In this document: positions 1 through 7,216 of the stretch, piece by piece | How the letters are laid out: every line of letters begins with the position of its first letter | How positions within the stretch are numbered: position 1 is the first letter of the stretch | Source of the DNA: Bacteroidota bacterium | GTDB taxonomy: Bacteria > Bacteroidota > Bacteroidia > 2-12-FULL-35-15 | Reading direction: 5' to 3' | Length of the DNA stretch: 48,471 nt | NCBI GenBank assembly: GCA_003151815.1 | Contig: PLYN01000055.1 | Span: 1 to 48,471 of the forward strand | Notes under the pieces: generated by a model | What the model was told of the DNA's origin: nothing | Seen by the model: the letters and a program-made list of their open reading frames with translations, nothing else | The model's database searches: none | Program-made: the position numbers and the translations under genes

Positions 1-92
1 TGGGACTTTAAACAACTTCGATATAAAAATCAATTATTTATTCAAAAAAATTGCAAATATTTTATGCAGCTATTATTATTAAATCAAGTATT

Positions 93-148
93 CTTACAGA
101 CTTCAAATCTGTAAGCTCTTTTGTCAGGATTTATAATCCTGACAAAAG
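93..148. repeat. Two adjacent palindromes (REP-like)
   Basis: The first palindrome (93-115) has arms CTTACAGA and TCTGTAAG around a nearly symmetric centre. The second (118-148) is a perfect 14-base stem, CTTTTGTCAGGATT against AATCCTGACAAAAG, with a 3-base loop. Paired palindromes of this style are common between genes in Bacteroidota and resemble the targets of REP-associated Y1 transposases. No such transposase lies in the window, so the link is inference. Confidence 0.6.
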
Positions 149-161
149 AAACGGAGCAAAA

Positions 162-198
162 AAAGAAAGCCCCACAATATCGCGGGGCTTTCTTTTTT
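162..198. terminator. Bidirectional intrinsic terminator
   Basis: A 12-base stem (AAAGAAAGCCCC at 162-173 with GGGGCTTTCTTT at 184-195) is flanked by A and T runs, so it can terminate on either strand. It lies just beyond the stop of the DUF2795 gene, which reads toward it. The loop resembles that of the terminator after rng near 46.1 kb. Confidence 0.85.
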
Positions 199-214
199 GT
201 AGGGATGTTCAATA

Positions 215-436
215 CTAATATTCGTCTTCATTAAAAAAGAAATCATCTTTGGTTGGATAATCGGGCCAAATTTCTTCGATGGTATCATACGTCTCTCCTT
301 CATCTTCAATTTCCTGAAGGTTTTCAATTACTTCCATTGGAGCACCCGAACGAATTGCAAAATCAATTAATTCATCTTTTGTTGCAGGCCAGGGTGCATC
401 TTCTAAATTTTTTGCTAATTCAAGTGTCCAGTACAT
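215..436 (-). CDS. DUF2795 family protein
   Basis: A 73-residue acidic cytoplasmic protein with no signal peptide or membrane segment. The core around WPATKDELIDFAIRSGAP matches the small DUF2795 family, which is widespread in Bacteroidota and usually stands alone. The C-terminus is very acidic and aromatic (DDFFFNEDEY). Its molecular function is unknown. It starts at ATG and is followed by a strong terminator. The family call is by recall of the conserved Trp-Pro and Ala-Pro pattern, and I do not propose a function. Confidence 0.8.
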   Translation of the reverse strand: MYWTLELAKNLEDAPWPATKDELIDFAIRSGAPMEVIENLQEIEDEGETYDTIEEIWPDYPTKDDFFFNEDEY

Positions 437-534
437 CGTGTTTTATCTTCTAAAAGTAATTTGTAAAAGGGTTTTTGATATTTGTGCAAAAGTAAATATT
501 AATTTCACATATCAAAATGATATGCAATAATTAT

Positions 535-1083
535 TTACATGCGTGGCTTCCAAGGTATTTCCTGAGCGTGTAAATCCTGAGTAAACTTACGCGAAAGCAT
601 AAAAAGATAATCACTGAGACGATTCAGGTATTTGATCACTATGTTGGATACAACACTGTTTTCTGAAAGGTGTATTGTTAAACGTTCCGATCTGCGACAT
701 ACACAACGTGCAATATGGCAAAAAGAAACAGTAGTATGACCTCCAGGCAAAACAAACGAACGCATTTCGGGTAATGTCTCATTCATTTTATCCATTTCAT
801 TTTCCAACAATGTAATGTCTTCTTCCTTTAAATCAGGAATTTTCATTTTCGATTTTTCAGGATCTGATGCTAATGATGAACCAATGGTAAACAAACGATC
901 CTGTATTTCTATTAATATTTGTTTGCTATGTTCATCAATTTGCTGGTCGCGGATCAAACCAATATATGAATTCAATTCGTCAACTGTTCCGTAAGCTTCA
1001 ATACGAATATGATATTTAGGAACACGAGTTCCGCCAATCAATGAAGTTTGACCTTTATCACCTGTTTTAGTATATATTTTCAT
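535..1083 (-). CDS. Cob(I)yrinic acid a,c-diamide adenosyltransferase (PduO/EutT-type ATR)
   Basis: The enzyme transfers the adenosyl group of ATP to cob(I)alamin to make adenosylcobalamin. The 182-residue protein opens with the family's ATP-binding motif KIYTKTGDKGQTSLIGG and carries the C-terminal RCVCRRSER and YLNRLSDYLFMLSR helices typical of the PduO type. The frame is open upstream to a Met at 1185, but the extra 34 residues are atypical and a TAnnTTTG box at 1136-1143 lies inside them, so the ATG at 1083 is the better start. No other cobalamin gene is nearby, and it stands divergent from a lipoprotein gene. Salvage of imported cobalamin is the likely use. Confidence 0.93.
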   Translation of the reverse strand: MKIYTKTGDKGQTSLIGGTRVPKYHIRIEAYGTVDELNSYIGLIRDQQIDEHSKQILIEIQDRLFTIGSSLASDPEKSKMKIPDLKEEDITLLENEMDKMNETLPEMRSFVLPGGHTTVSFCHIARCVCRRSERLTIHLSENSVVSNIVIKYLNRLSDYLFMLSRKFTQDLHAQEIPWKPRM

Positions 1084-1135
1084 TGCTTTAATAAAATTAA
1101 AACTATTGATTAAAATGCTCGTTTTTTTGATTCTA

Positions 1136-1143
1136 CAAAAGTA
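1136..1143 (-). promoter_or_regulatory. -7 box of the adenosyltransferase gene
   Basis: Read on the minus strand this is TACTTTTG, a match to the Bacteroidota -7 consensus TAnnTTTG, about 53 bases before the chosen ATG at 1083. It rules against translation from the upstream in-frame ATG at 1185. Confidence 0.6.
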
Positions 1144-1205
1144 TTCTAAAAAACTAAAATGTTTATTTAAAAATGTTTGTTTCATTATTTTTGTATTAAA
1201 TAGTA

Positions 1206-1213
1206 TATATTTG
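1206..1213 (+). promoter_or_regulatory. -7 box of the lipoprotein gene
   Basis: TATATTTG matches TAnnTTTG and lies 28 bases before the ATG at 1242. Together with the box at 1136-1143 it makes this gap a divergent promoter region. Confidence 0.55.
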
Positions 1214-1241
1214 CTTTACAAAAACCAAAACAATCTATACC

Positions 1242-1769
1242 ATGAAAAAAGCACTTATAGTATTAGCAGCTCCTGTAATTATATGTTTTACAAGTTGCGG
1301 TGGTTCAAAAGCAGATGAAGAAGTAATATTGCCGGGCATGATGAAAGTTCAACTGATAGTTGCCAGTGATACACTTTCGATGATCATTCCTGATTCTACA
1401 AAAGGTAAAGTAGAAATTGTTGAACAACCATGGGGAGCTACTGAAATTAAAGTTGGTAAAGATTTTCAACTTTCTATTGAGCAGGGAGAAGGGGATGTAA
1501 CATTAGCCAAAAGTGATATTGCCGGTGATGAAGTATATAAACTTCAACGTTATTTAAAAGATGAACCTACCTTACTATTTTGGGAATCTAAAATTGCCGA
1601 TATGCCGAATTCAAATTTCCATTTTTATTCAATTTCAAAAGTTGGTAAAGCATCTTACTTAATTAAGGATATTGAAAGCGGGGACGCCTATTCTGAAAAA
1701 GCAGTTCAAACAATGGTTGATGCCGCTAAAACATTAAAAGCAAAAGTATCTGAGACACTTAACCCTTAG
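1242..1769 (+). CDS. Putative lipoprotein of unknown function
   Basis: A 175-residue protein. A lipoprotein signal peptide (MKKALIVLAAPVIICFTSCGG) ends in a lipobox with Cys19, so it should be anchored in the inner or outer membrane facing the periplasm. The mature part is mixed beta/alpha with short strands (residues 35-75) and a conserved-looking stretch around LKDEPTLLFWESKI. I do not recognise a named domain. It is a single gene with its own promoter, convergent with the T9SS protein gene downstream. Confidence 0.75.
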   Translation: MKKALIVLAAPVIICFTSCGGSKADEEVILPGMMKVQLIVASDTLSMIIPDSTKGKVEIVEQPWGATEIKVGKDFQLSIEQGEGDVTLAKSDIAGDEVYKLQRYLKDEPTLLFWESKIADMPNSNFHFYSISKVGKASYLIKDIESGDAYSEKAVQTMVDAAKTLKAKVSETLNP

Positions 1770-1930
1770 TGTTAAGAGCCACTGCAAAACTATACCCTTT
1801 TAAAATTGTCACTTTCTTAAATGATTTTAGCCTCACAGATTAAATTTTCGCTTCTATTTCTGAAGTGTTTTTAAACATACTTGCAGTTAATTACTGCCAC
1901 TATAAAAGTTAATATTTGGTTTCATAGAAC

Positions 1931-2437
1931 TTAGTTTTTGATGATTTTAAATGTTTTTACTTCTTTGTTGTTTTCGGTTACTTTCAAAAAATAAGTGCCA
2001 CTAACAAAATTGCTCATGACAATACTTGTTTGGTTAGTGTATAATTTATTGTTTTCTAAAAGATGAACACTAATATCATAAAGTTGATAAGTCAGGTTTT
2101 CATTTTTGTAATTTTCAACTTTCAAGATTAAAACATCAGTTGTAGGGTTGGGATAGGCAGAAATGATTAGGTTAATTCCATTGACCTCTTCCAGTCCGGT
2201 TACAACAAAAATTTCATACGGTTGTTGAATACCTTCAGACATCGAACCATTTGTGCCGGTGTTTGTATTATAAACAACCTGACCAATAGAATAACTCACA
2301 GAGCCACCGCTGCCTTTAGCCTCACCGCCTGAAGCGGTTGTTCCTTCCTGAGCTTGAACACTTGTGAGACCTAAACACAATAAGAGTAAGGATCTGTAAA
2401 TCTTTTTAACTAATGGTTTGGTGTAAATATCTGTCAT
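1931..2437 (-). CDS. Small T9SS-sorted secreted protein
   Basis: The gene starts at the ATG at 2437, although the frame is open up to 2485; the later start gives a clean signal peptide ending at VQAQ. The middle contains a Gly/Ser/Thr-rich motif (GEAKGSGGSVSYSIGQVVYN, then GIQQPYEI). This matches a short cell-surface family found in many copies in Bacteroidota. The C-terminal 75 residues are a type IX secretion type A sorting domain: the YPNPTTD strand near the domain start and the final KTFKIIKN. The T9SS carries such proteins across the outer membrane and sortase PorU removes the domain. There is very little cargo between signal and sorting domain. Confidence 0.88.
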   Translation of the reverse strand: MTDIYTKPLVKKIYRSLLLLCLGLTSVQAQEGTTASGGEAKGSGGSVSYSIGQVVYNTNTGTNGSMSEGIQQPYEIFVVTGLEEVNGINLIISAYPNPTTDVLILKVENYKNENLTYQLYDISVHLLENNKLYTNQTSIVMSNFVSGTYFLKVTENNKEVKTFKIIKN

Positions 2438-2485
2438 GCGAAATACAGTATAATTTGGTAGGTATGAGTTTAATAGATGATTCAT

Positions 2486-2989
2486 TTATCAAAAATTACT
2501 TTATTTTTTTGACGCTGCGAAATTGAGGAAAAATTTAATTGTAGTTTGTGATTTTTATCATATAAATTTATGTTTTTTATCACTATTTTTTTTAAACTTA
2601 AGAAACAAGTCCACTTAAATTCGGCGCGAAAGTAATTCATTTATAATATACAAGTCAAATTTATTTTTTAAAATGGCAAAAAAATTAAGAAAGATCAATG
2701 AATTTCAATAAATACAGGCAATTCAGACGATATTATTTTTTTGTTAATTTATAATGAGTAGGTAATTTTTATTATAATGTATAGGATACAATTGTAATGA
2801 AGATAATTTTTACAATATTCATGCTTCATCAGAAGTTCATAAATTTAATCAGAGAACCGTATTGGGAAATTGAAAAGAAACAGAAAAATAGGCGAGATAA
2901 AAAATTAAATCGAAATCGACAGAAAATTCAAGGTTATAACAAAGGTGAATTTTATTATTACAAACATATTTACAAGATTATGGGTTATC
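2486..2989. other. AT-rich gap with no supported gene
   Basis: This 504-base gap lies upstream of the T9SS gene and downstream of gatC. It is extremely AT-rich with many T and A runs. I see no clean TAnnTTTG box, no strong hairpin and no convincing gene. A 70-codon plus-strand frame (2797-3009) is Lys/Arg/Tyr-rich, runs into the end of gatC on the other strand and looks spurious. Confidence 0.6.
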
Positions 2990-3280
2990 TTATTTCTCAA
3001 TCATCTTAGGCACTTTAAAATAATCCGAATCATGTTTTGGTGCATTTTTTAATGCTTCACTTTGTGTAATTTCGTGCTTCACAATATCTTCACGTAATAC
3101 ATTTACTTCGTCACTCATATATATAAGTGGCTCTATGCTTGAGGTATCTATTTCATTGAGCTTATCAACAAAAGCAAGCATATTATTCATATCCTTTTTT
3201 ATTTGTTCTTTGGCTGCGTTATCAAATTCCAGACGTGCCAGATGAGCTATTTTATCTATTGTTTCGTTATCTATTTTCAT
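2990..3280 (-). CDS. gatC: Asp-tRNA(Asn)/Glu-tRNA(Gln) amidotransferase subunit C
   Basis: The small subunit stabilises GatA in the GatCAB complex, which amidates mischarged Glu-tRNA(Gln) or Asp-tRNA(Asn). The 96-residue length and sequence are typical: an N-terminal KIAHLARLEF helix, a middle MLAFVDKLNEIDTS helix-turn and the C-terminal DSDYFKVPKMIEK tail. Its ATG lies inside the 3' end of the acyltransferase gene (14-base overlap), so the two are translationally coupled. gatA and gatB are not in the window, which is common in this phylum. Confidence 0.95.
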   Translation of the reverse strand: MKIDNETIDKIAHLARLEFDNAAKEQIKKDMNNMLAFVDKLNEIDTSSIEPLIYMSDEVNVLREDIVKHEITQSEALKNAPKHDSDYFKVPKMIEK

Positions 3281-4031
3281 ACTTACTATTATAATTATTC
3301 AATTCATTCTGAATAATATCATGAACTCTTGTTCGCAAAGATACTAAATCATTTGCGGTCATTCCAAGTGTGGAAATGGGTTCATGCACGACCACTTTTG
3401 ATATTCCCGGTTGCCCGTATGTTCGCGTTAAAACGCCATTTTGAAAAATTTTCCAATTGTTTAAAAAGGTGATTGGGATAACCGAAACCTGCTTTTCAAT
3501 TGCTAATTTAAAGGCTCCATTTTTAAAATTATGCAGCTTTCCGGTATTCGATAATATTCCACCTTCAGGGAAAAGAAAAATGCTATTTCCCTTGTCAATT
3601 TCTTGCCCGGCGCGTATAAATGCTTTGTGTGAACCTGTTATACTTTTTCGATCAACGAGGATATTCATCTCTTTAAAAAATCTACGAAATAAAGGGACTT
3701 TGTCCAGCTCTTTTTTACCCATTGAAACAAAATAATTAGGTATAATAAGATAACCGGCAATTACGTCTAAGTATGATGCATGATTAGCGCAATATACAGC
3801 AGGTTGAGGCAGTTTGTTGGCAGGTGTAATGTATTTAACTTTTGTAATAATGCCAGGAACAATAAAGAGCCAGCGCGACCAGATTTTTTTTAACCGAAAT
3901 GCTTTTGAAAACCATTCCTTTTTTGAAAGTAAAATATAAAATAACGGATATAGTATAATTAAACTAAATATGAAATTTAGCATAAACAGGGCTTTCCATA
4001 ATATACGAGGTATGATTTTAAGTAATTTCAT
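3267..4031 (-). CDS. 1-acyl-sn-glycerol-3-phosphate acyltransferase (PlsC family)
   Basis: This membrane enzyme probably acylates lysophosphatidic acid to phosphatidic acid in phospholipid synthesis. The 254-residue protein has an N-terminal hydrophobic segment (about residues 12-35), the catalytic HX4D motif (His84 to Asp89, NHASYLD) and the glycerophosphate-binding FPEGG motif further on. A predicted promoter lies 65 bases upstream, and the 3' end overlaps gatC. The family is certain; the acyl acceptor is inferred from the family, and other lysolipid substrates are possible. Confidence 0.9.
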   Translation of the reverse strand: MKLLKIIPRILWKALFMLNFIFSLIILYPLFYILLSKKEWFSKAFRLKKIWSRWLFIVPGIITKVKYITPANKLPQPAVYCANHASYLDVIAGYLIIPNYFVSMGKKELDKVPLFRRFFKEMNILVDRKSITGSHKAFIRAGQEIDKGNSIFLFPEGGILSNTGKLHNFKNGAFKLAIEKQVSVIPITFLNNWKIFQNGVLTRTYGQPGISKVVVHEPISTLGMTANDLVSLRTRVHDIIQNELNNYNSKYENR

Positions 4032-4095
4032 CCAAGTGTAAATATATTAATTTTTAAAGCAATAACCTATGAATAGGGCTTATAAGTCATTTTAG

Positions 4096-4103
4096 CAAAA
4101 CTA
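4096..4103 (-). promoter_or_regulatory. -7 box for plsC-gatC
   Basis: Read on the minus strand this is TAGTTTTG, matching TAnnTTTG, in the 97-base gap between the polyprenyl synthase stop and the plsC start. It suggests that plsC-gatC can be transcribed apart from the genes upstream. Confidence 0.45.
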
Positions 4104-4128
4104 TTTTAATCCCGCCAGCTCTTTTGAA

Positions 4129-5109
4129 TTAAACTTCTCTCACCATAAGGCTGTCAGCAATAGTGATCAGATTTTCTTTTTTCATTTTGTTTACGGGTAT
4201 ATTTTCGAGAAATGTGAGTGCGGTATCGTAATGCTTTTTCATTTCGTTACGAGCAAGTTCTTTTATATTTAAAAAATTATAGATAGAAGTAATCGCTTCT
4301 ACTTTTTCTTTTGGAACAAACTGTGGAGCATGGATCCATTGATGTAATTCTTCCTTCAAATATCGATTGCTATCAGCCATTTCCATTGCTTTTAAAAGCA
4401 GGTATGTTTTTTTATTAGAAACGATATCACCGCCTTTTTGTTTGCCAAACTTTTCAGTGTCTGCATATACATCCAATATATCATCTTGCAATTGAAATGC
4501 TATTCCTATGTGTTTTCCGAATTCGTAAAGTAATTGTGCATTTATTTCATCGGCGCCTCCAATTAATGCGCCCATCTCAAGACTGCCACCAAGTAATACG
4601 GCAGTCTTCAATTCTATCATTTTTAAGTATTGAGGTATCGAAACCTTTGCAAGTTTTTCGAAGTTCATATCCAACTGTTGTCCTTCGCATACTTTAATAG
4701 CTGTGTTACTAAATATTTTTAATAATTGTGGAAGTATGTCTGTGTTATATTTACACAACTCTTGATATGCTTTTATCATAATTGCATCACCACTTAAAAT
4801 GGCAGTGTTCTCATCCCATTTTTCATGAACTGTACTTTGATTTCTTCTTAAAGGAGCCTTATCCATTATATCATCATGCACTAACGTGAAGTTGTGAAAT
4901 AATTCAATTGCGAGTGCAGGGTGGATCGCGTTAGATGTATCACCTCCAAAAAAATCACAACCTACAAAAACAAAGACGGGGCGCATTCGTTTACCTCCCA
5001 ATGACATAATGTATTCAATAGGTTCGTAAAGTTCCTTCGGATTTGAGCCGTATTTTTTATTTTTTAAAGCAAGCTCAATTTGTTGCTGAAAGTCGGTGAT
5101 CGTTTCCAA
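4129..5109 (-). CDS. Polyprenyl synthetase (trans-isoprenyl diphosphate synthase)
   Basis: It condenses isopentenyl diphosphate onto allylic diphosphates to make an isoprenoid chain. Both aspartate-rich Mg-binding motifs are present: DDIMD at residues 79-83 with the following RR, and DDILD around residue 209. Length (326) and the GGKRMRP motif fit the family. The start appears to be TTG at 5109; the frame is closed three codons further upstream by the epimerase stop, so only ATT or TTG is available. The 6-base gap to the epimerase gene suggests one transcript. Chain length (farnesyl/geranylgeranyl versus longer) cannot be settled by eye. Confidence 0.92.
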   Translation of the reverse strand: METITDFQQQIELALKNKKYGSNPKELYEPIEYIMSLGGKRMRPVFVFVGCDFFGGDTSNAIHPALAIELFHNFTLVHDDIMDKAPLRRNQSTVHEKWDENTAILSGDAIMIKAYQELCKYNTDILPQLLKIFSNTAIKVCEGQQLDMNFEKLAKVSIPQYLKMIELKTAVLLGGSLEMGALIGGADEINAQLLYEFGKHIGIAFQLQDDILDVYADTEKFGKQKGGDIVSNKKTYLLLKAMEMADSNRYLKEELHQWIHAPQFVPKEKVEAITSIYNFLNIKELARNEMKKHYDTALTFLENIPVNKMKKENLITIADSLMVREV

Positions 5110-5115
5110 AATGTT

Positions 5116-6051
5116 CTATAAAATAAATTGAGTGTTTTCTAAAACTTTTTTTAATCCATCTTCCAAAGAAATCAATTCACGATTTAGTAATTGTTTCATT
5201 TTGGTTATATCCGGGTTTCTTCTTGACATATCACCGTCTTCTAATGCCTGAATATGCGTTATTTTTGAGCTGGAATTAGTTGCTTTAATAATTGTTTGTG
5301 CTAATTCCAAGATAGTTATTTCTTCATTTCCACCTACGTTGACCACATCGTTGACAAATTTATTTTCATAAAATGCATTGGTCGTTGCTTCAATATTATC
5401 ATCAATATAACAAAATGTGCGGGTTTGTTTTCCGTCACCATAAATGGTAATATCCTTATTTTTCAGTGCACTTGAAATAAATTTTGAAACAACAAAATCT
5501 TTACTTTGTTTTTGTCCGTAGGTATTAAAAAATCGAAAAATGGTATACTCTAAATCATATTCTTTTTTAAATGATTTAAGATACGCTTCACCAACATTTT
5601 TAACAATGGCATATGGCAAACGCGAATTTAAAGGAGTCGTTTGTTCATTCTGAGGAAACTCAACGGGTTCTCCGTATACCTCAGATGATGATGAGAAGTA
5701 TACGCGTTTTACACCTGTATTTTTTGAAAGATTCAATACATTTTTAATTCCCGAAATATCATCCAGCACACGCACTGGATGTTCCTGTGTTCTGCTGACA
5801 CCCACCATTGCAGCATAATGAAAAACATAATCAAATGAGTAAGCATAAAAAACGCTTGATATATCTCCGAATTCGTTTACATTACACTTAATAAATTTAA
5901 TATTATTGTGAATAGACGTAGGTACCTTTTCCAAGCTGCCGGTAAGTAAATTGTCTACTATAACAATTTGATGATTGGCATTTTCAGCAAGTTTTTCTGC
6001 TAACGCACTTGGTATAAATCCTGCTCCTCCGGTTATTAATATTTTAATCAT
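5116..6051 (-). CDS. NAD-dependent epimerase/dehydratase (nucleotide-sugar SDR)
   Basis: An extended short-chain dehydrogenase acting on nucleotide sugars, probably UDP- or dTDP-hexoses for surface polysaccharide, given the upstream rfbA. It has the N-terminal Rossmann motif TGGAGFIPS (residues 7-15), catalytic Ser122 in SSSSEVYGE, and the YxxxK pair Tyr147/Lys151. The third glycine of the usual GxxGxxG is a proline (residue 14). Length (311) is normal. 4-epimerase versus dehydratase activity cannot be decided from the sequence alone. It is the second gene of the rfbA-epimerase-polyprenyl synthase string. Confidence 0.88.
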   Translation of the reverse strand: MIKILITGGAGFIPSALAEKLAENANHQIVIVDNLLTGSLEKVPTSIHNNIKFIKCNVNEFGDISSVFYAYSFDYVFHYAAMVGVSRTQEHPVRVLDDISGIKNVLNLSKNTGVKRVYFSSSSEVYGEPVEFPQNEQTTPLNSRLPYAIVKNVGEAYLKSFKKEYDLEYTIFRFFNTYGQKQSKDFVVSKFISSALKNKDITIYGDGKQTRTFCYIDDNIEATTNAFYENKFVNDVVNVGGNEEITILELAQTIIKATNSSSKITHIQALEDGDMSRRNPDITKMKQLLNRELISLEDGLKKVLENTQFIL

Positions 6052-6060
6052 ATTTTTTTA

Positions 6061-6131
6061 GTTGTTAGTGGTTAGTTGTCAGTGGTCAGTCTTTAGTACA
6101 ACTAATAACTAACCACTAATAACTATTAACC
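6061..6131. repeat. Inverted short-period repeat between rfbA and epimerase
   Basis: The left arm (6061-6090) is built of GTTAGTGGTTAG-like units and the right arm (6098-6131) of their reverse complements (CTAACCACTAATAAC). The arms can form a long imperfect hairpin, and the right arm includes the rfbA stop codon at 6126-6128. It may terminate or attenuate transcription inside the sugar operon. Confidence 0.7.
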
Positions 6132-6989
6132 ATTCGCTATTGCCATTAAATAATCACCATAACCGCTTTTCATTAATGGAATAGCAAGTTTTTTCAGTTG
6201 TTCTTTATCAATATAATTCATCCTGAAAGCAACTTCTTCAATGCACCCGATGCGGAGTCCCTGACGTTCTTCGATCACTTGTACAAATTGTCCTGCCTGC
6301 ATAAGCGAGGCAAAAGTTCCTGTATCCAGCCAGGCGGTACCTCTGTCTATAATACCAACTTTTAATTTACCTTGTTCAAGGTAATATTTATTCACATCAG
6401 TAATTTCATATTCTCCGCGGGCACTTGGTTTTTGATTTTTTGCAATTTGTACCACGCTGTTATCATAAAAATATAAACCCGGTACAGCATAGTTTGATTT
6501 TGGTTTTTGAGGTTTTTCCTCAATGGAAATAGCTTTGCCGGCTGCATTAAATTCTACCACGCCATAACGTTCAGGGTCTGATACATGATAAGCAAATACA
6601 ACACCTCCATCAGGATCCTGATGCTGTTGCAACAATCTGCCTAAGCCAGCTCCATAAAAAATATTGTCGCCAAGCACCAATGCTACTTTATCATTTCCTA
6701 TAAATTTTTCGCCAATCACAAATGCTTGTGCAAGTCCGTTCGGGATTTTCTGCACTGCATAACTGAATTTACAACCCAAGCTTTTTCCATCACCTAATAA
6801 GCGTTCAAAATTTGGCAGATCATGCGGTGTAGAAATAATTAATATTTCTGAAACACCTGCCATCATGAGCACTGAAAGAGGATAATAGATCATTGGTTTA
6901 TCATAAACAGGCATCAACTGTTTGCTAACAGCGAGTGTTAGAGGATGTAAGCGGGTTCCGGAACCTCCGGCTAAAATTATTCCTTTCAT
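6126..6989 (-). CDS. rfbA: Glucose-1-phosphate thymidylyltransferase
   Basis: The cytoplasmic enzyme makes dTDP-glucose from glucose 1-phosphate and dTTP, the first step toward dTDP-rhamnose and related sugars. The 287-residue protein has the diagnostic N-terminus [17 protein letters not shown], then [17 protein letters not shown], and the [10 protein letters not shown] metal/nucleotide loop, all standard for RfbA. rfbB, rfbC and rfbD are not adjacent, though the next gene is a sugar SDR. It starts at ATG. Confidence 0.97.
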   Translation of the reverse strand: MKGIILAGGSGTRLHPLTLAVSKQLMPVYDKPMIYYPLSVLMMAGVSEILIISTPHDLPNFERLLGDGKSLGCKFSYAVQKIPNGLAQAFVIGEKFIGNDKVALVLGDNIFYGAGLGRLLQQHQDPDGGVVFAYHVSDPERYGVVEFNAAGKAISIEEKPQKPKSNYAVPGLYFYDNSVVQIAKNQKPSARGEYEITDVNKYYLEQGKLKVGIIDRGTAWLDTGTFASLMQAGQFVQVIEERQGLRIGCIEEVAFRMNYIDKEQLKKLAIPLMKSGYGDYLMAIANG

Positions 6990-7003
6990 ATTTTAAAAAT
7001 TAG

Positions 7004-7216
7004 GGGATTGGAGAATTGGAGAATGTTTGCCCTCCTTTGGCATAATAAATTTTGTTCCAAATTGGAAGTTTAAACTATAATAATTTAATGATTGTTTCAT
7101 GTACAAATTTTATTTTATAATTTTTAAAGTGTTATTATGGTCTATCAATTTAAAATTCTCTTTCACGATTGCAGACTCTAATTTTCCATTTCTTCATTTC
7201 TTCATTTCTCTATTTC
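7004..7216. repeat. Gap with inverted GGAGAAT / ATTTCTTC repeats
   Basis: The gap between the MMPL gene and rfbA carries GATTGGAGAATTGGAGAATG (7006-7025) near one end. The other end (about 7181-7216) has repeated CATTTCTTCATTTCT units that run over the MMPL stop codon. The arms are roughly complementary. The same sequence family recurs between cysD and cysN. The middle (7026-7180) holds nothing I can name. Confidence 0.5.

Noticed and set aside
2797-3009. 70-codon plus-strand ORF in the gap before gatC
   Set aside because: Low-complexity Lys/Arg/Tyr composition, no recognisable domain, and its end runs antisense into gatC.
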